Shown: positions 38,089-47,428 of the stretch, piece by piece | Position numbering within the stretch: position 1 is the stretch's first letter | Layout of the letters: every line of letters begins with the position of its first letter | From: Malurus cyaneus samueli | Lineage: Eukaryota; Chordata; Aves; Passeriformes; Maluridae | Length of the DNA: 64,000 nucleotides | Assembly: GCA_009741485.1 (NCBI GenBank) | Contig: CM019229.1 | Coordinates: forward strand, 347,413-411,412 | Direction of reading: 5' to 3' | Translations under genes and position numbers: made by a program | Notes under the pieces: model-generated | What the model was told of the DNA's origin: nothing | The model's input: the letters and a program-made list of their open reading frames with translations, nothing else | The model's database searches: none

Positions 38089-38787
38089 GTGAACGAAAAG
38101 TTCTGGCTGTATCTCCAGAGACTGAAAAGAAAAGTATTTTCCCCATTATATATAAACACCATTTGTAATTGCATAGAGGTGATTTTTCATACAAACGGTG
38201 CTACAATACAAGTAAACACACTGATGTAAATCACACCAGAAGCCTGCCTTTACCTCAGAAATATGGGAGGAAACTTGAATTTTAGAACTAAGTCCAGAAC
38301 ACAGAGATAGGGTGAACAGACCTAATAAAACTCCCTGTCTGAGTTGACTGAAATGCAGCCTGTTTAAAGATATCAACACCTCTTGCTCCAAACAAGGTAA
38401 AAAACTGTCTTAGAGGTGATAAGAAATAAATATAATAAACTGGCTCAGTTCACCAAAAACCTGTTGGCTACCACATTCCACAAATGCTTGCTCTCACACC
38501 TGCTAGCTCTCAGGAGGGACCAAAATTCTGCCCAGAGGCAGCCAGTCCCAGAGGTTCCTGGGGGAAAGCTGGGCACACAATGTAGCCCAGATTTAGTGGT
38601 GGTGTCCAAGCAGGCACAGAGGGATCTCCAGAGGGATGGAAAATGAGGATGTAAGAGCCATGAGCAAATTTGAAAAGAGAAGAGAATAAAATGCTTTTTT
38701 TTTGACTGCTTATGCATCTCACATCTTCACTCCCTGTGACTACACCCCACAGCCACCTAAAACACCTAAGGCTGTACATCCACGGAG

Positions 38788-39170
38788 TCCCACACTGGTT
38801 TGGGTTGGAAGGGACATTAAAGCCCATCTCATTCCAACATCCTGCCATGGACAGGGACACTTTCCAACTATCCCAGGCTGCTCCAAGCCCCAATGTCCAG
38901 CCTGGCCTTGGACACTTCCAGGGATCCAGGGGCAGCCACAGCTTCTCTGGGCACCCTGTGCCAGAGCCTCACCGCACTCACAGGGGACAATTTCTTCCCA
39001 CTATCCCATCTAGCCCTATCCTCCGGTGGGAAGCCGTTCTCTCTTGTCCTCTCATTCCATGTCCTTGACCAAAGTCCCTCTCCAGCTCTCTTGGAGCCCA
39101 TTTAAGCACTGGAAGGGGCTCTAACATCTCCCCGGAGCCTTCTCTTCTCCAGGTGAACACCCCCAGCCTG
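38788..39170 (-). mobile_element. CR1 LINE fragment abutting the TRAF2 CpG island
   Basis: TTTGGGTTGGAAGGGACATT, CTGCCATGGACAGGGACACT, CCTTGGACACTTCCAGGGAT, CTCACAGGGGACAATTTC and CCCGGAGCCTTCTCTTCTCC run in the standard order. The element ends almost exactly where CpG density rises (about 39175). Confidence 0.85.
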
Positions 39171-39174
39171 TCTC

Positions 39175-39640
39175 CGGGGGGAATCCCCGTGTGCGGAGAC
39201 ACCGCGAACCGGAGAAGAGCCCGAGGCTCCCCCGCTGTCCCCGTGTGGCCCGGGCTGCCCGCGGCAAGAGGGCTGCGTGCCGGGCCGGGCTCCCGGCGGA
39301 GCGAGGCCCAGCCCCGCTGCTCCCGGAGCGCCCCGCACTCACCGCCCTCGCTCCGCGCCCGCACGGAAGCGCGCACGCCCCGCCCCGAACGAACCGTGCC
39401 AGCCCGGCCATGCCCCCGGCCGCTCGCGCCGGGCCCCGCCAGCGCCCGCCCGAACCGACGTGTCCAGCCAGGCCAGCCCCCGCCGCCCGGCCCGCCAGCG
39501 CCCCCCGAACCACGTGTGCCAGCCAGGCCATGCCCCCGGCGCTCGCCGGCCCGCCAGCGCCCCGCCCGCCCGACAACGCCCCGCCCCCGCACAGACGACC
39601 CCGAAACCCGACACCCCCACCAACCCTGTCACCACCCCGC
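39175..39640 (-). promoter_or_regulatory. TRAF2: CpG island 1, candidate TRAF2 promoter / noncoding exon 1
   Basis: Very high CpG density. On the minus strand a textbook splice donor GCG|GTGAGT falls at 39342/39341, which would close a noncoding exon 1 and join to the acceptor at 38123-38122 (exon 37901-38121 contains the start codon). GC-rich tandem units (39388-39570) lie immediately upstream. An alternative first-exon donor lies at 40172. Confidence 0.5.
39388..39572. repeat. Three-copy GC-rich tandem repeat, unit about 60 bp
   Basis: Each copy starts with CGAACC (or GAACC) and contains a GTGCCAGCC...GCCATGCCCCCGG-like core and GCCCGCCAGCGCCC. The copies start near 39388, 39449 and 39505 and differ by small indels, so the array is not very recent. 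Confidence 0.7.
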
Positions 39641-39999
39641 TTATGCCCCTGCACCCCAATGGCAGCCCCTCAGTCACCTCCCTTCAGCACCTGTCACCTC
39701 ACCCCTCACCCCTTCCCCGTCCTCTCATTTCTCCCCAGCACCACTTCTCGCTGATCCCCCACTATCCCCTGCCATATGCCTACCTCAGGTCACCCCGCTG
39801 GGAATCAACAGAGACCCCCCAGGACTCCCTCACACTCCTCCAGCACCCCTCATCTATCCCCTGGGTTCCCTCACCGATTCCCCGAGCCTGTCTCATCCAC
39901 CTCCTGGGACCTCCTGGGTCCACTCGTCCATCGAAGGGATCCGCCATCCATCCCCTGGGATCCCTTCGTGCATCCCCTCACCTGCTGGAGGGGGACCCA

Positions 40000-40800
40000 G
40001 AGGGACTGTGATACTCAGCCTGGGGCCACTCGGGGTCCCACTGGGGACGGGCATCGCCCGCTGCACCCCCAGGGAGCAGCACCTGGTCCCTCGGAAGCGG
40101 CCCGGAGCGAGCCCTGAGGAATTGTTTTATGTCACTTTTGTCCATTTTGGGTATCAGTGGGCCCCCGCCTACCTGCGCACAGAGTGCCATGGTCACCTCG
40201 CGTCCCGTGGCGCCGGCTGGCGGGGCGGGTGGAGGCCAGCGGTCGGGAAGGATGGGCGGCGGCAGGACAGAGACGGCAGGACGGCGATGGCAGGAAAAAT
40301 GCCGTGTAGGGGAAACGCGCGGCGCAGCCCGCACTGAGGTCATGGCGACGTGCTTGTCGCAGGGGAACTTGCTCGGCAAAAGGTCACAGCAGTAGGATTT
40401 GTCACCCGGGGTCCCCAGCCTGTGTGCCCCGCCTAGCGCGATGACTCCGGGGCTTTACCGCCTGCTGCACCGTCTGGGCACGTTCTCACTGCGGGGAATT
40501 CACCCGGTGCCGGGGAAATCCTCGCCGGTCGGAGCCGGGCGCAGTGACACAGCAGTGACAGAGCGGCCAAGGTGACTCTCCCGGGAGGCTGGCTGCGAGG
40601 ACGGAGCCGGAGCGGCGGGGGTCGAGGTGAAGGGCGCGGCAGAGGGGCTCGGGGACACCGAACCCTTCGCGCGGGGCCAGGCGCTGCTCAGGCACCGGCA
40701 GGGAGGGATGCTCCAGCCAGGGAGCCGGGGACAGCGCACCCCTGCGTGTGTCGGCATCGGCAACGCCACGGGCACAAGCTCCACTGGCATCAGCACCGCT
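40000..40800 (-). promoter_or_regulatory. TRAF2: CpG island 2 with an alternative TRAF2 first-exon donor
   Basis: A second CpG-rich block upstream of TRAF2. On the minus strand ACCATGG (a strong Kozak context, ATG at 40188-40190) opens a short reading frame MALCAQ that ends at a consensus donor CAG|GTAGGC (40173/40172). Spliced to 38121 it stays in frame with the main TRAF2 ATG. No known protein is recognised in the longer open frames here. Confidence 0.35.
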
Positions 40801-41475
40801 TCACCCACTGTACCGCCCTTTTTCCCAGCACAGCCACACTGGTCTGGGAACACCATCATAGAAAACTTGGTGATATCATCCAGCAAAGGAAAATCCTGTC
40901 TGCACTTCCTGAACAGCGCCGGGGCAGGACGTGCTGTTTCCAAAGGGACAAGAAACCCGCACCAAACGCTTGAAACGCCCGGCGCCTCACAGGATCTTGG
41001 GGTTGCTCCCAAAAAAGACGGGATGGGGCAGAATCCCCTAGAGTAGCTCACGGTAGCAGTGGAACGGGATGGGACCACTTGGGGCTGCTCCCAATTCTGC
41101 CGTTGCCGCACACCGGCTCCACTGTAGGGCCTGAGGAGCGAGCCTGGCACCTTGCTAATGTCCCACTTCCACCTGCCAGAACTGCTCTCTCCCGTTCCCT
41201 GGGAGCCGGAGCCAGACGCGTTGCAGTGTCGGACAAAGGACATATGACAAACCCTCGCGCCCTCCCGGCGCCTGATTTCCAAGCCATGTCCAGATCATCA
41301 CCGTGATCGGGATCCAGGATCCCCATGATCCGGCTTTGTCATGGGGTGACCCCACAAAAACCGGCCCGGGCAGTGTTAATTCCGTGCCCTCTCGCTTCAG
41401 AAATGACAAGAGCGGGAGCAGCTTTTTATGCCTTTACTGAGGAACTTTCTGGGTGATTCTGATGCAGCTTAGGGA
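40800..41475. other. TRAF2-EDF1 intergenic sequence, no gene recognised
   Basis: Moderate GC without repeats that I can name. Open frames occur on both strands (for example a 260-codon minus-strand frame at 40500-41282), but they contain no recognisable domain and fit CpG-driven absence of stop codons. Confidence 0.5.
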
Positions 41476-41479
41476 TTTT

Positions 41480-41890
41480 CATCGCATCACAGAATATTCT
41501 GAACTGGAAGTGACCTTCCAGGATCATCCAATCCAGCTCCCGGCCCTCACAGATACCCAAACAATCCCATCCTGGGCATCCCGGGCAAACGCTCCTGGAG
41601 CTCTGGCAGCCTCGGGGCCGGGACCATTCCCTGGGGAGCCTGGGCAGTGCCAGCACCCTCTGGGGAAAAACCTTTTACTGATACCCAGCCTAAACCTCTC
41701 CTGACACAGCTCCAGCCATTCCCTGGGTCCTGTCCCTGTCACAAAGAGCAGAGACCGGAGCTGCCCCTCGGGAGGAGCTGCAGCCCAAGTAAGGCCTGTT
41801 CTCAGTATCGCCTTTTCTGGGCTGAACCAGCCCAGTCCTCTAAGCCGCTCCTCCCCTGGCGTGTCCGGGCCTTCCCCGTGCCAGTAGCCG
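41480..41890 (-). mobile_element. CR1 LINE fragment upstream of EDF1
   Basis: ATCACAGAATATTCTGAACT, AGTGACCTTCCAGGATCATC, CTCTGGGGAAAAACCTTTTA and GGGCTGAACCAGCCCAGTCC match CR1 3' sequence in reverse complement, from another subfamily than the FBXW5 copies. Its 3' half is unusually CpG-rich, and it ends about 145 bp before the CCAAT-box cluster. Confidence 0.75.
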
Positions 41891-42034
41891 TTCTCTGGAC
41901 GCTCCGCCGGGCTCCCCCGCGACACGAAGATCCCACAGGGCATCTCCCGCGCCGGTGACCGACCAGACGCAACCACCACTACGAACAACTGCACTGCGCA
42001 TGCTCGGCCCGCCTCGGCTCAGTCGGGCACGACT

Positions 42035-42194
42035 ATTGGTCAACGGGTCTGACAGCGCCGCAGAACAAACCAATCCCTGACGGGTACCGGATGATTGGCA
42101 GAGTCGGCAGCCAATCTCAGTGAGCACAGACACGTGCCGTGTTACCTCAGGCTGGCGTGCTCTCAGCCAATGGCATGGCGAGCAGGCTGATTGG
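42035..42194 (+). promoter_or_regulatory. EDF1: Cluster of six CCAAT boxes (NF-Y type) in the EDF1 promoter
   Basis: Pentamers: ATTGG 42035-42039, CCAAT 42070-42074, ATTGG 42094-42098, CCAAT 42111-42115, CCAAT 42167-42171, ATTGG 42190-42194. Several have extended NF-Y flanks (CCAATC, GATTGGC, GCCAATGG). An E-box CACGTG is at 42131-42136. The cluster lies 220-380 bp upstream of the EDF1 ATG, just before the CpG-rich 5'UTR, and there is no TATA box. NF-Y binding is inferred from motif knowledge. Confidence 0.65.
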
Positions 42195-42417
42195 CAGTGC
42201 GCTGCACCTATCAGAAGGAGCGCGTCACGCCTGGGCGCTGTTAAGCCAGCAGTGCACGCAGAAGGCGGGCCCCGCCCCTTGCGCTCGCGGCTGTCCCCGC
42301 CTATGAGCGGCCGTTCCGCTGAGGGGCACGCGCCTGGGCCTGTCAGCGCGCGCGGCGCTCGCGGGGCGGGCAGTGGGCGGGCCCGGCGGCGGGCGCGGCC
42401 CGGCCGGGGTCGGAGCG

Positions 42418-45099
42418 ATGGCGGAGAGCGACTGGTTACGGTCACGGTGCTGCGCAAGAAGGGCCCGAGCGCGGCCCAGGCCAAGTCCAAGCAGGTGAGC
42501 GGGGGGAGCGGCGGAGGCCGGGTGCGGCGGCGGGCAGGCGCCGGGTCTGGACTTGGCGTGGTCGAGGCCGTCGCTTTCGGTAGCGCCGCGCTCACCGCGC
42601 ACCTTCCCTCTCTCCCCAGGCGATCTTGGCGGCCCAGCGGCGCGGGGAGGACGTGGAGACCTCCAAGAAGTGTGGGTATCCCGCGGGGGGTGCCCGGTCC
42701 GGTTTAGGGCGGTTCCCTGGGATGGGGAGAGGGGATCGGAGGCGGCGCCGCCCGGCTGAGCCAACGACCCCAAAGTGGGGCCTAACGCGCAGCCCTGAGA
42801 GCCACAGGAATGACGCCCCTGGAGCTGCCCCGTAATTTCTGGTTGCCCAGGGCAGAGCTCTGCCTGGTTTCTGCAGAGATCTCGGAAGAGCTTTCATGAT
42901 CACAAAACTTAAACAGCGTATTTCTCTTGAGAAATGAAATACGCTTGAGTTTATGCAGCATATTTCTCTTGAGAATTTGAGTAGCTGCTATCTTCCTATG
43001 GCGCTGCTCTTTAATAATTCCTTTTTTCCTCTCCGATGTAAAATTGCTAGTTTCTCTCATGCAGGGAGGAGATTCTGATGGGTGGAAACAGAGTTGATCC
43101 TTTAAGGAGGTTTAGTCAGGTTTGTTGAGACACTGAACGTCAGAGACTAATGTGAGAGAAAGGATTCGAACTAGGACTTAAATACTGTAACTAAAATGAG
43201 GGAAAACAATGTGTTTTTGAAGCTCAGGCTTTCAGCAAAGCTAAGTACAGTTAGACTTACAAAAGGTGCCAGAAAATTGCTTAAAAACCACTTATGCTAC
43301 TGCTCACAGTTGAGCAAACATGATTCAAGTTCAAGTATTGACTCCTGTGTGCTGCAGTACAAATGTGTGTCTGCAGTGAAGTTTGAGTCTTAAATCCCCT
43401 AGGAAAAGCAAGAGCTGCCCTGTCTGGAGTGAAGTTCAGGTGTGAAGCAGGGAAAGGGAAGGGCTCTTGTGTGGCTAAAGGTTCACAGCACCATAAGCAG
43501 GGCTAAGATAAGGTTCCCTGGGCAGGGCAGGATCTGGGTGAGATCAATACTGATGTTGGCATGTTGAAATCCGGACAGCTCCCTGGGATCCTGGGCAGCT
43601 GAGGGCTTGGAAAAAGTCCTTCAATACTTTTTGGCACGCTTCTGAGCCTTATTTTGTTTGTCCTTGGTTGTTTTTTTTTGTTCTTGCTTTGAATGACAGG
43701 GGCAGCAGGCCAGAACAAACAACACTTCATTACAAAGAACACGGCTAAGCTCGACCGCGAAACAGAGGAGCTGCACCATGACAGAGTTTCCCTGGAGGTG
43801 GGCAAAGTGATTCAACAGGGCCGGCAGAGCAAGGGCCTCACGCAGAAGGACCTGGCCACGGTGAGTGGGGCACCTCCAGGTGAGGGTGGGCACCTTTCAT
43901 GTCCCCTTGTGGGCAGCTGCAGTGGGAGGGAGTGATGGACTAGAAGTTTGGGGAACACAGCGTCTCGGGTGTCTGATTTCCCGGCAGCTTCACCTCTCTG
44001 GGAAAAGTTTTGAGGTTTGTCTGTGCCGCCCTTGAGCCCCAGGTTGGAGGCAGAGCCTGTCTGTCACTGCTGAGCTGGTGGGAGGCTGCCCCTCCTGCTT
44101 CCTCCCACCTTACACCAACCTGGGGGTTTGTACCATCTGGGCTGAGCAGTGTTAGCAACTCCCTCCTGTCTGAAGGAACAGCAATCCCTGGTGTTCTTAC
44201 TCCTTCTGGAAAGGAGGGAAGTCAAAGTCTGTTCAGGATGGATGACACCAGCACTGGGACACTGCAGGGAGGTGCCAGTGGGGGTGGAGTCAACCTGGGA
44301 GCAGCACTTTGTGATCTCTCCTGGCATTATGAGGGGGTGTTCCTTACCTATGTGAATCCTGGGTGGCTGCTGCTGAACATTGCTGTGTTTGAGATTCATC
44401 CTCTCTTTCCAGAAAATCAATGAAAAACCACAAGTTATTGCTGACTACGAATCAGGACGAGCGATCCCCAATAATCAGGTCATGGGCAAGATCGAAAGAG
44501 CCATCGGTGAGTTAAGGAAGACTTCAAAAATATTGCCAGTGTTCGGAGGGGTGGCTTGGGGGAACGTATTTACATTTTTCCTGAGTAATCTTGCTGGCTG
44601 GAGTTTATCATGAGTGTGGTGCCATGAAGTCGTATTCTGATAAAACGTGGATCTGCTGACTGAACCAGAACTGGGAGCTCTTGATCTTTGTTTGCACCTT
44701 CGTGTGTGTGGCTGTGCCCTGGAGTCCATCCCAAAACCCAAAGCCCCCAAAATCTGTGAGATGCTGAGACCCTTGGAAGCCTGATTGCACTTGTGGAAGG
44801 ATTTAGTGTTGGTTTTATTCTCGCGGGCTGGTTCAGATCCCATCTCCTAGGAAGATAGTTGTTTTTTGTTTGAAGTCGGTCTGGTGTTCCTAAAAACTAA
44901 AGTAGCATCCTCCTGAACTCTGGTTCCCCTGCTCTCTTTTGGGGTGTTCTCTTCCTTATGGTTGAAATTGATGGAAATAAAGTTACTGGGTGAATGACTG
45001 AGTGCTGATGGTGGTGGTCTCTTTTGTCTTATTCTAGGCCTCAAACTGCGTGGAAAGGACATTGGAAAACCACTGGAAACTGGCCCTAAAGGAAAATGA
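42418..45099 (+). CDS. EDF1: Endothelial differentiation-related factor 1 (MBF1); apparent 1-nt deletion in exon 1
   Basis: Conserved eukaryotic MBF1 family: a coactivator bridging TBP and bZIP factors, and a sensor of collided ribosomes. Exons: 42418-42494, 42620-42671, 43700-43860, 44413-44506, 45038-45099, all with GT/AG sites. Exons 2-5 encode the MBF1 domain and the cro/C1-type helix-turn-helix ([29 protein letters not shown]) and end [11 protein letters not shown]. Exon 1 starts MAESDW as in human, but the next codon, GAC in the family, is replaced by TT, so the ATG frame shifts into LRSRCCARR while [10 protein letters not shown] continues one frame over. The exon sum is 446 nt where 447 is needed for 148 codons plus stop. 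I suspect an assembly or base-calling error in a GC-rich exon, but a real allele cannot be excluded. Confidence 0.93.
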
Positions 45100-45556
45100 C
45101 AACAAAGCCTCGAAATCACTTTGCTCAGACTGATCTGGCCCAGCTGGTTCTCCTCAACCACTCTGCTTATTGCCAAGCTGAACAAGAGGGTTTCAGACTT
45201 GCTTTTGGGGGGAAATCTGCTGAATATGTACCTGCTGTAAAAAGGCAACCTTAAAGAAGCAATTTTCCTGATGTTTGTTTTTCCTTCCTCCTTTTCAGAG
45301 ATTGAGGATCTAAATCCCAAGAAAAAACCCAAACCCAACCTCTGATTTTCCAGAAAACGTGCATTGTGGTGTTAGCAGCAGCTGATGTTAAGGCACTTAG
45401 GATGATCTGAAATGTGATCGCTTGAAAAAGAAATTTGGGGGATGGGTGAAATATAAATAATTTGGGAGAGTTGGGACTTGATCAGAAATGATGACTCAGT
45501 CACTGTATCTCAATGGGTTTGGTTTGTTCTTTCCAGCCTGTTTTAAAGAGGTCTGT

Positions 45557-45562
45557 AATAAA
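45557..45562 (+). terminator. EDF1: Poly(A) signal AATAAA, EDF1 3' end
   Basis: AATAAA lies in CTGTAATAAAGTTTG, about 460 nt after the EDF1 stop codon, followed by GT-rich sequence (CAGTTGTCC, then GCTTGTGACC). Confidence 0.75.
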
Positions 45563-45599
45563 GTTTGATACCCTTCAGTTGTCCAGGGGAGCTGCTGCT

Positions 45600-47425
45600 T
45601 GTGACCAGCTGGTAGTAAATGTTGTGGCTGGGTGCGACTGGAACTGCACCACCTCTTCCTTCTGGGATTGTAATGAAGGGGGTGCCTGGGATGCGTGCCA
45701 GCACTGTCATAGCCTTCCTGGCTGTGTCATCTCTCCCTGTGTTAGGGGTGGTGCAGCTTGGCTGGCAGCCTGAGGATGGAGTCAGTGCTGTGGATGTGAG
45801 GGGAGCCTGTGGGGATCTGCAGTCAGGCAGGTACAAAGGCATCAGCTGAAGCTTGAGCTCTCCTTGCCCTTCCCCAGCTCTCAGCTCTGCTGAGGCCTCA
45901 TTTCTGCAGGCAGGACAGGGCTGTGGGGATGGTGCTTGTCATGACTGAGGCATCACCTCCCAGCTGGGTGAGAGGAAGACAGGCTCTGCTCACACACTGG
46001 GAAAGGCTCTCCCCAGCCCCTCCAGCTGGACGTGGCGTCTGGGGAAGCAGGATCCTGGTGGGCTGCTCATCGTGCAGGGGCTGAACTGGGCTGCATGTGT
46101 GGTTGGTTTTGGAGTTCAGTGTTAAGGTGTGAAAGCTCGGTGCAAGGGAGGGGTCCTGTGCTGAGGGGAGATGGGGGCCCTTTGAGGGCCCAGGCCCTGA
46201 GCCCAGCCTGCACTTCAGGAACATTGAGTGGCAAATTATCAAGTGCCCTTCCAAGGTATGTGGATAGCAGATGGGAACCTGTAGACCAGAGTGGGAGCTG
46301 CCTGCTGCCCTCAGGGGTGCTGTGTGGTGCCCCACTCTGCTCTCTACTCTCCGCTTTCCCACCCACCACTGACCCTCTCCAAAACCAGCAGAGGCCCTGT
46401 GCTTCCTCCCTGTGGGGTTTCTGTGCCCTGGGAACTCTTGGGCTTTGTTCTGATGATGAGAAGACCCACGTCCTCTGCAGCACCCACTGCTCTTCCCAGC
46501 TCTGGGGGCCAAGACCCCACACTTCAACCCCCCTTCCACAGCCAGAACCTTTTGTGGATAAGGACAGTCACTAAGAGAACTCCCACTCCTGCCACCTGCC
46601 AAAGCATGGGCACGTTGCTGTCTTGGAAACAGAAAGTTCATGTTACAAACGACAAATACACTTTTTCCAAACACTAGGAGGTAGTGATGGCAGCGGTGTG
46701 TCCCTCTGTGGGGCTGGCTCCCCAGGCTGCCAGCTCCCCAGTGCCGGGGCAGAGAGCAGGTGACTGATGGAGTGTGGGTTCTTGTCGAGGGATGGTCTGT
46801 ATCTGGCAGGAATGGGCAATTCCTGTTGCTGGCTGGTAATTTCAAGCCTCATTCCCCTCTCTTGAAGATATAATGACCTTGTCCTGCAAAGAAAGATGCA
46901 TGGGAACTGGTGACAAATGTGGGCTGTCTGCTGTGAAACACTGGGATTTCTTCTGGGCTGCAGTGAAGACAGCCTGTGTGCCAAACTCTTGTGGTCAGCA
47001 GAGAGCCCAGCAGAGGCATCAAACCCCCAGTGTGCCCAGGGGCCTCCAGGTTTGTTGTTGGCATCCATGCTGGGGCTGGTGGCTGTGCTGCAGATGTCAT
47101 GGCACCAGACCTGTCCAAGGGACCTGCAGCTTAAGCCAGCTTGCACAGATGTGAGTGCTGGCTGGGTAAGGATGAGGCATGTTTGCCAGACCCCCTTCCC
47201 ACAAGGCTCCAGGGTGGGGGCACACTGGGCTCTTTCTGGAACAGCTGCTTGGTGGCAGGAGCATTTTTAGGTCAGTCCTACAGCTCTGGGTCACTGGTTT
47301 GTCAACAAGCAGATAAGAGGCAGAGCCCTTTGAACCTCCCTGTCGTGTTGGTGGAACACGAGATCAGGGAGAACCTGCTGGTGTTTGCTGAGCTTTTAGG
47401 AAAATGCTGGGCTAATCAGGAAAGT
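45600..47425. other. Interval between EDF1 and MAMDC4 3' ends, no gene recognised
   Basis: No conserved coding sequence or named repeat is seen. Part is likely the MAMDC4 3'UTR, read leftwards, or could hold one further MAMDC4 terminal exon if the GTAAGA donor at the end of its transmembrane exon is used. I see no clear AATAAA on the minus strand. Confidence 0.45.
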
Positions 47426-47428
47426 CCT

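Noticed and set aside
39153..40337. Plus-strand 394-codon Pro/Arg-rich open frame
   Set aside because: CpG-island sequence depleted of stop codons; starts in a CR1 fragment and has no recognisable domain.
40500..41282. Minus-strand 260-codon open frame between TRAF2 and EDF1
   Set aside because: No family signature, GC-biased composition, and overlapping open frames on the other strand. I cannot exclude a short lineage-specific transcript.
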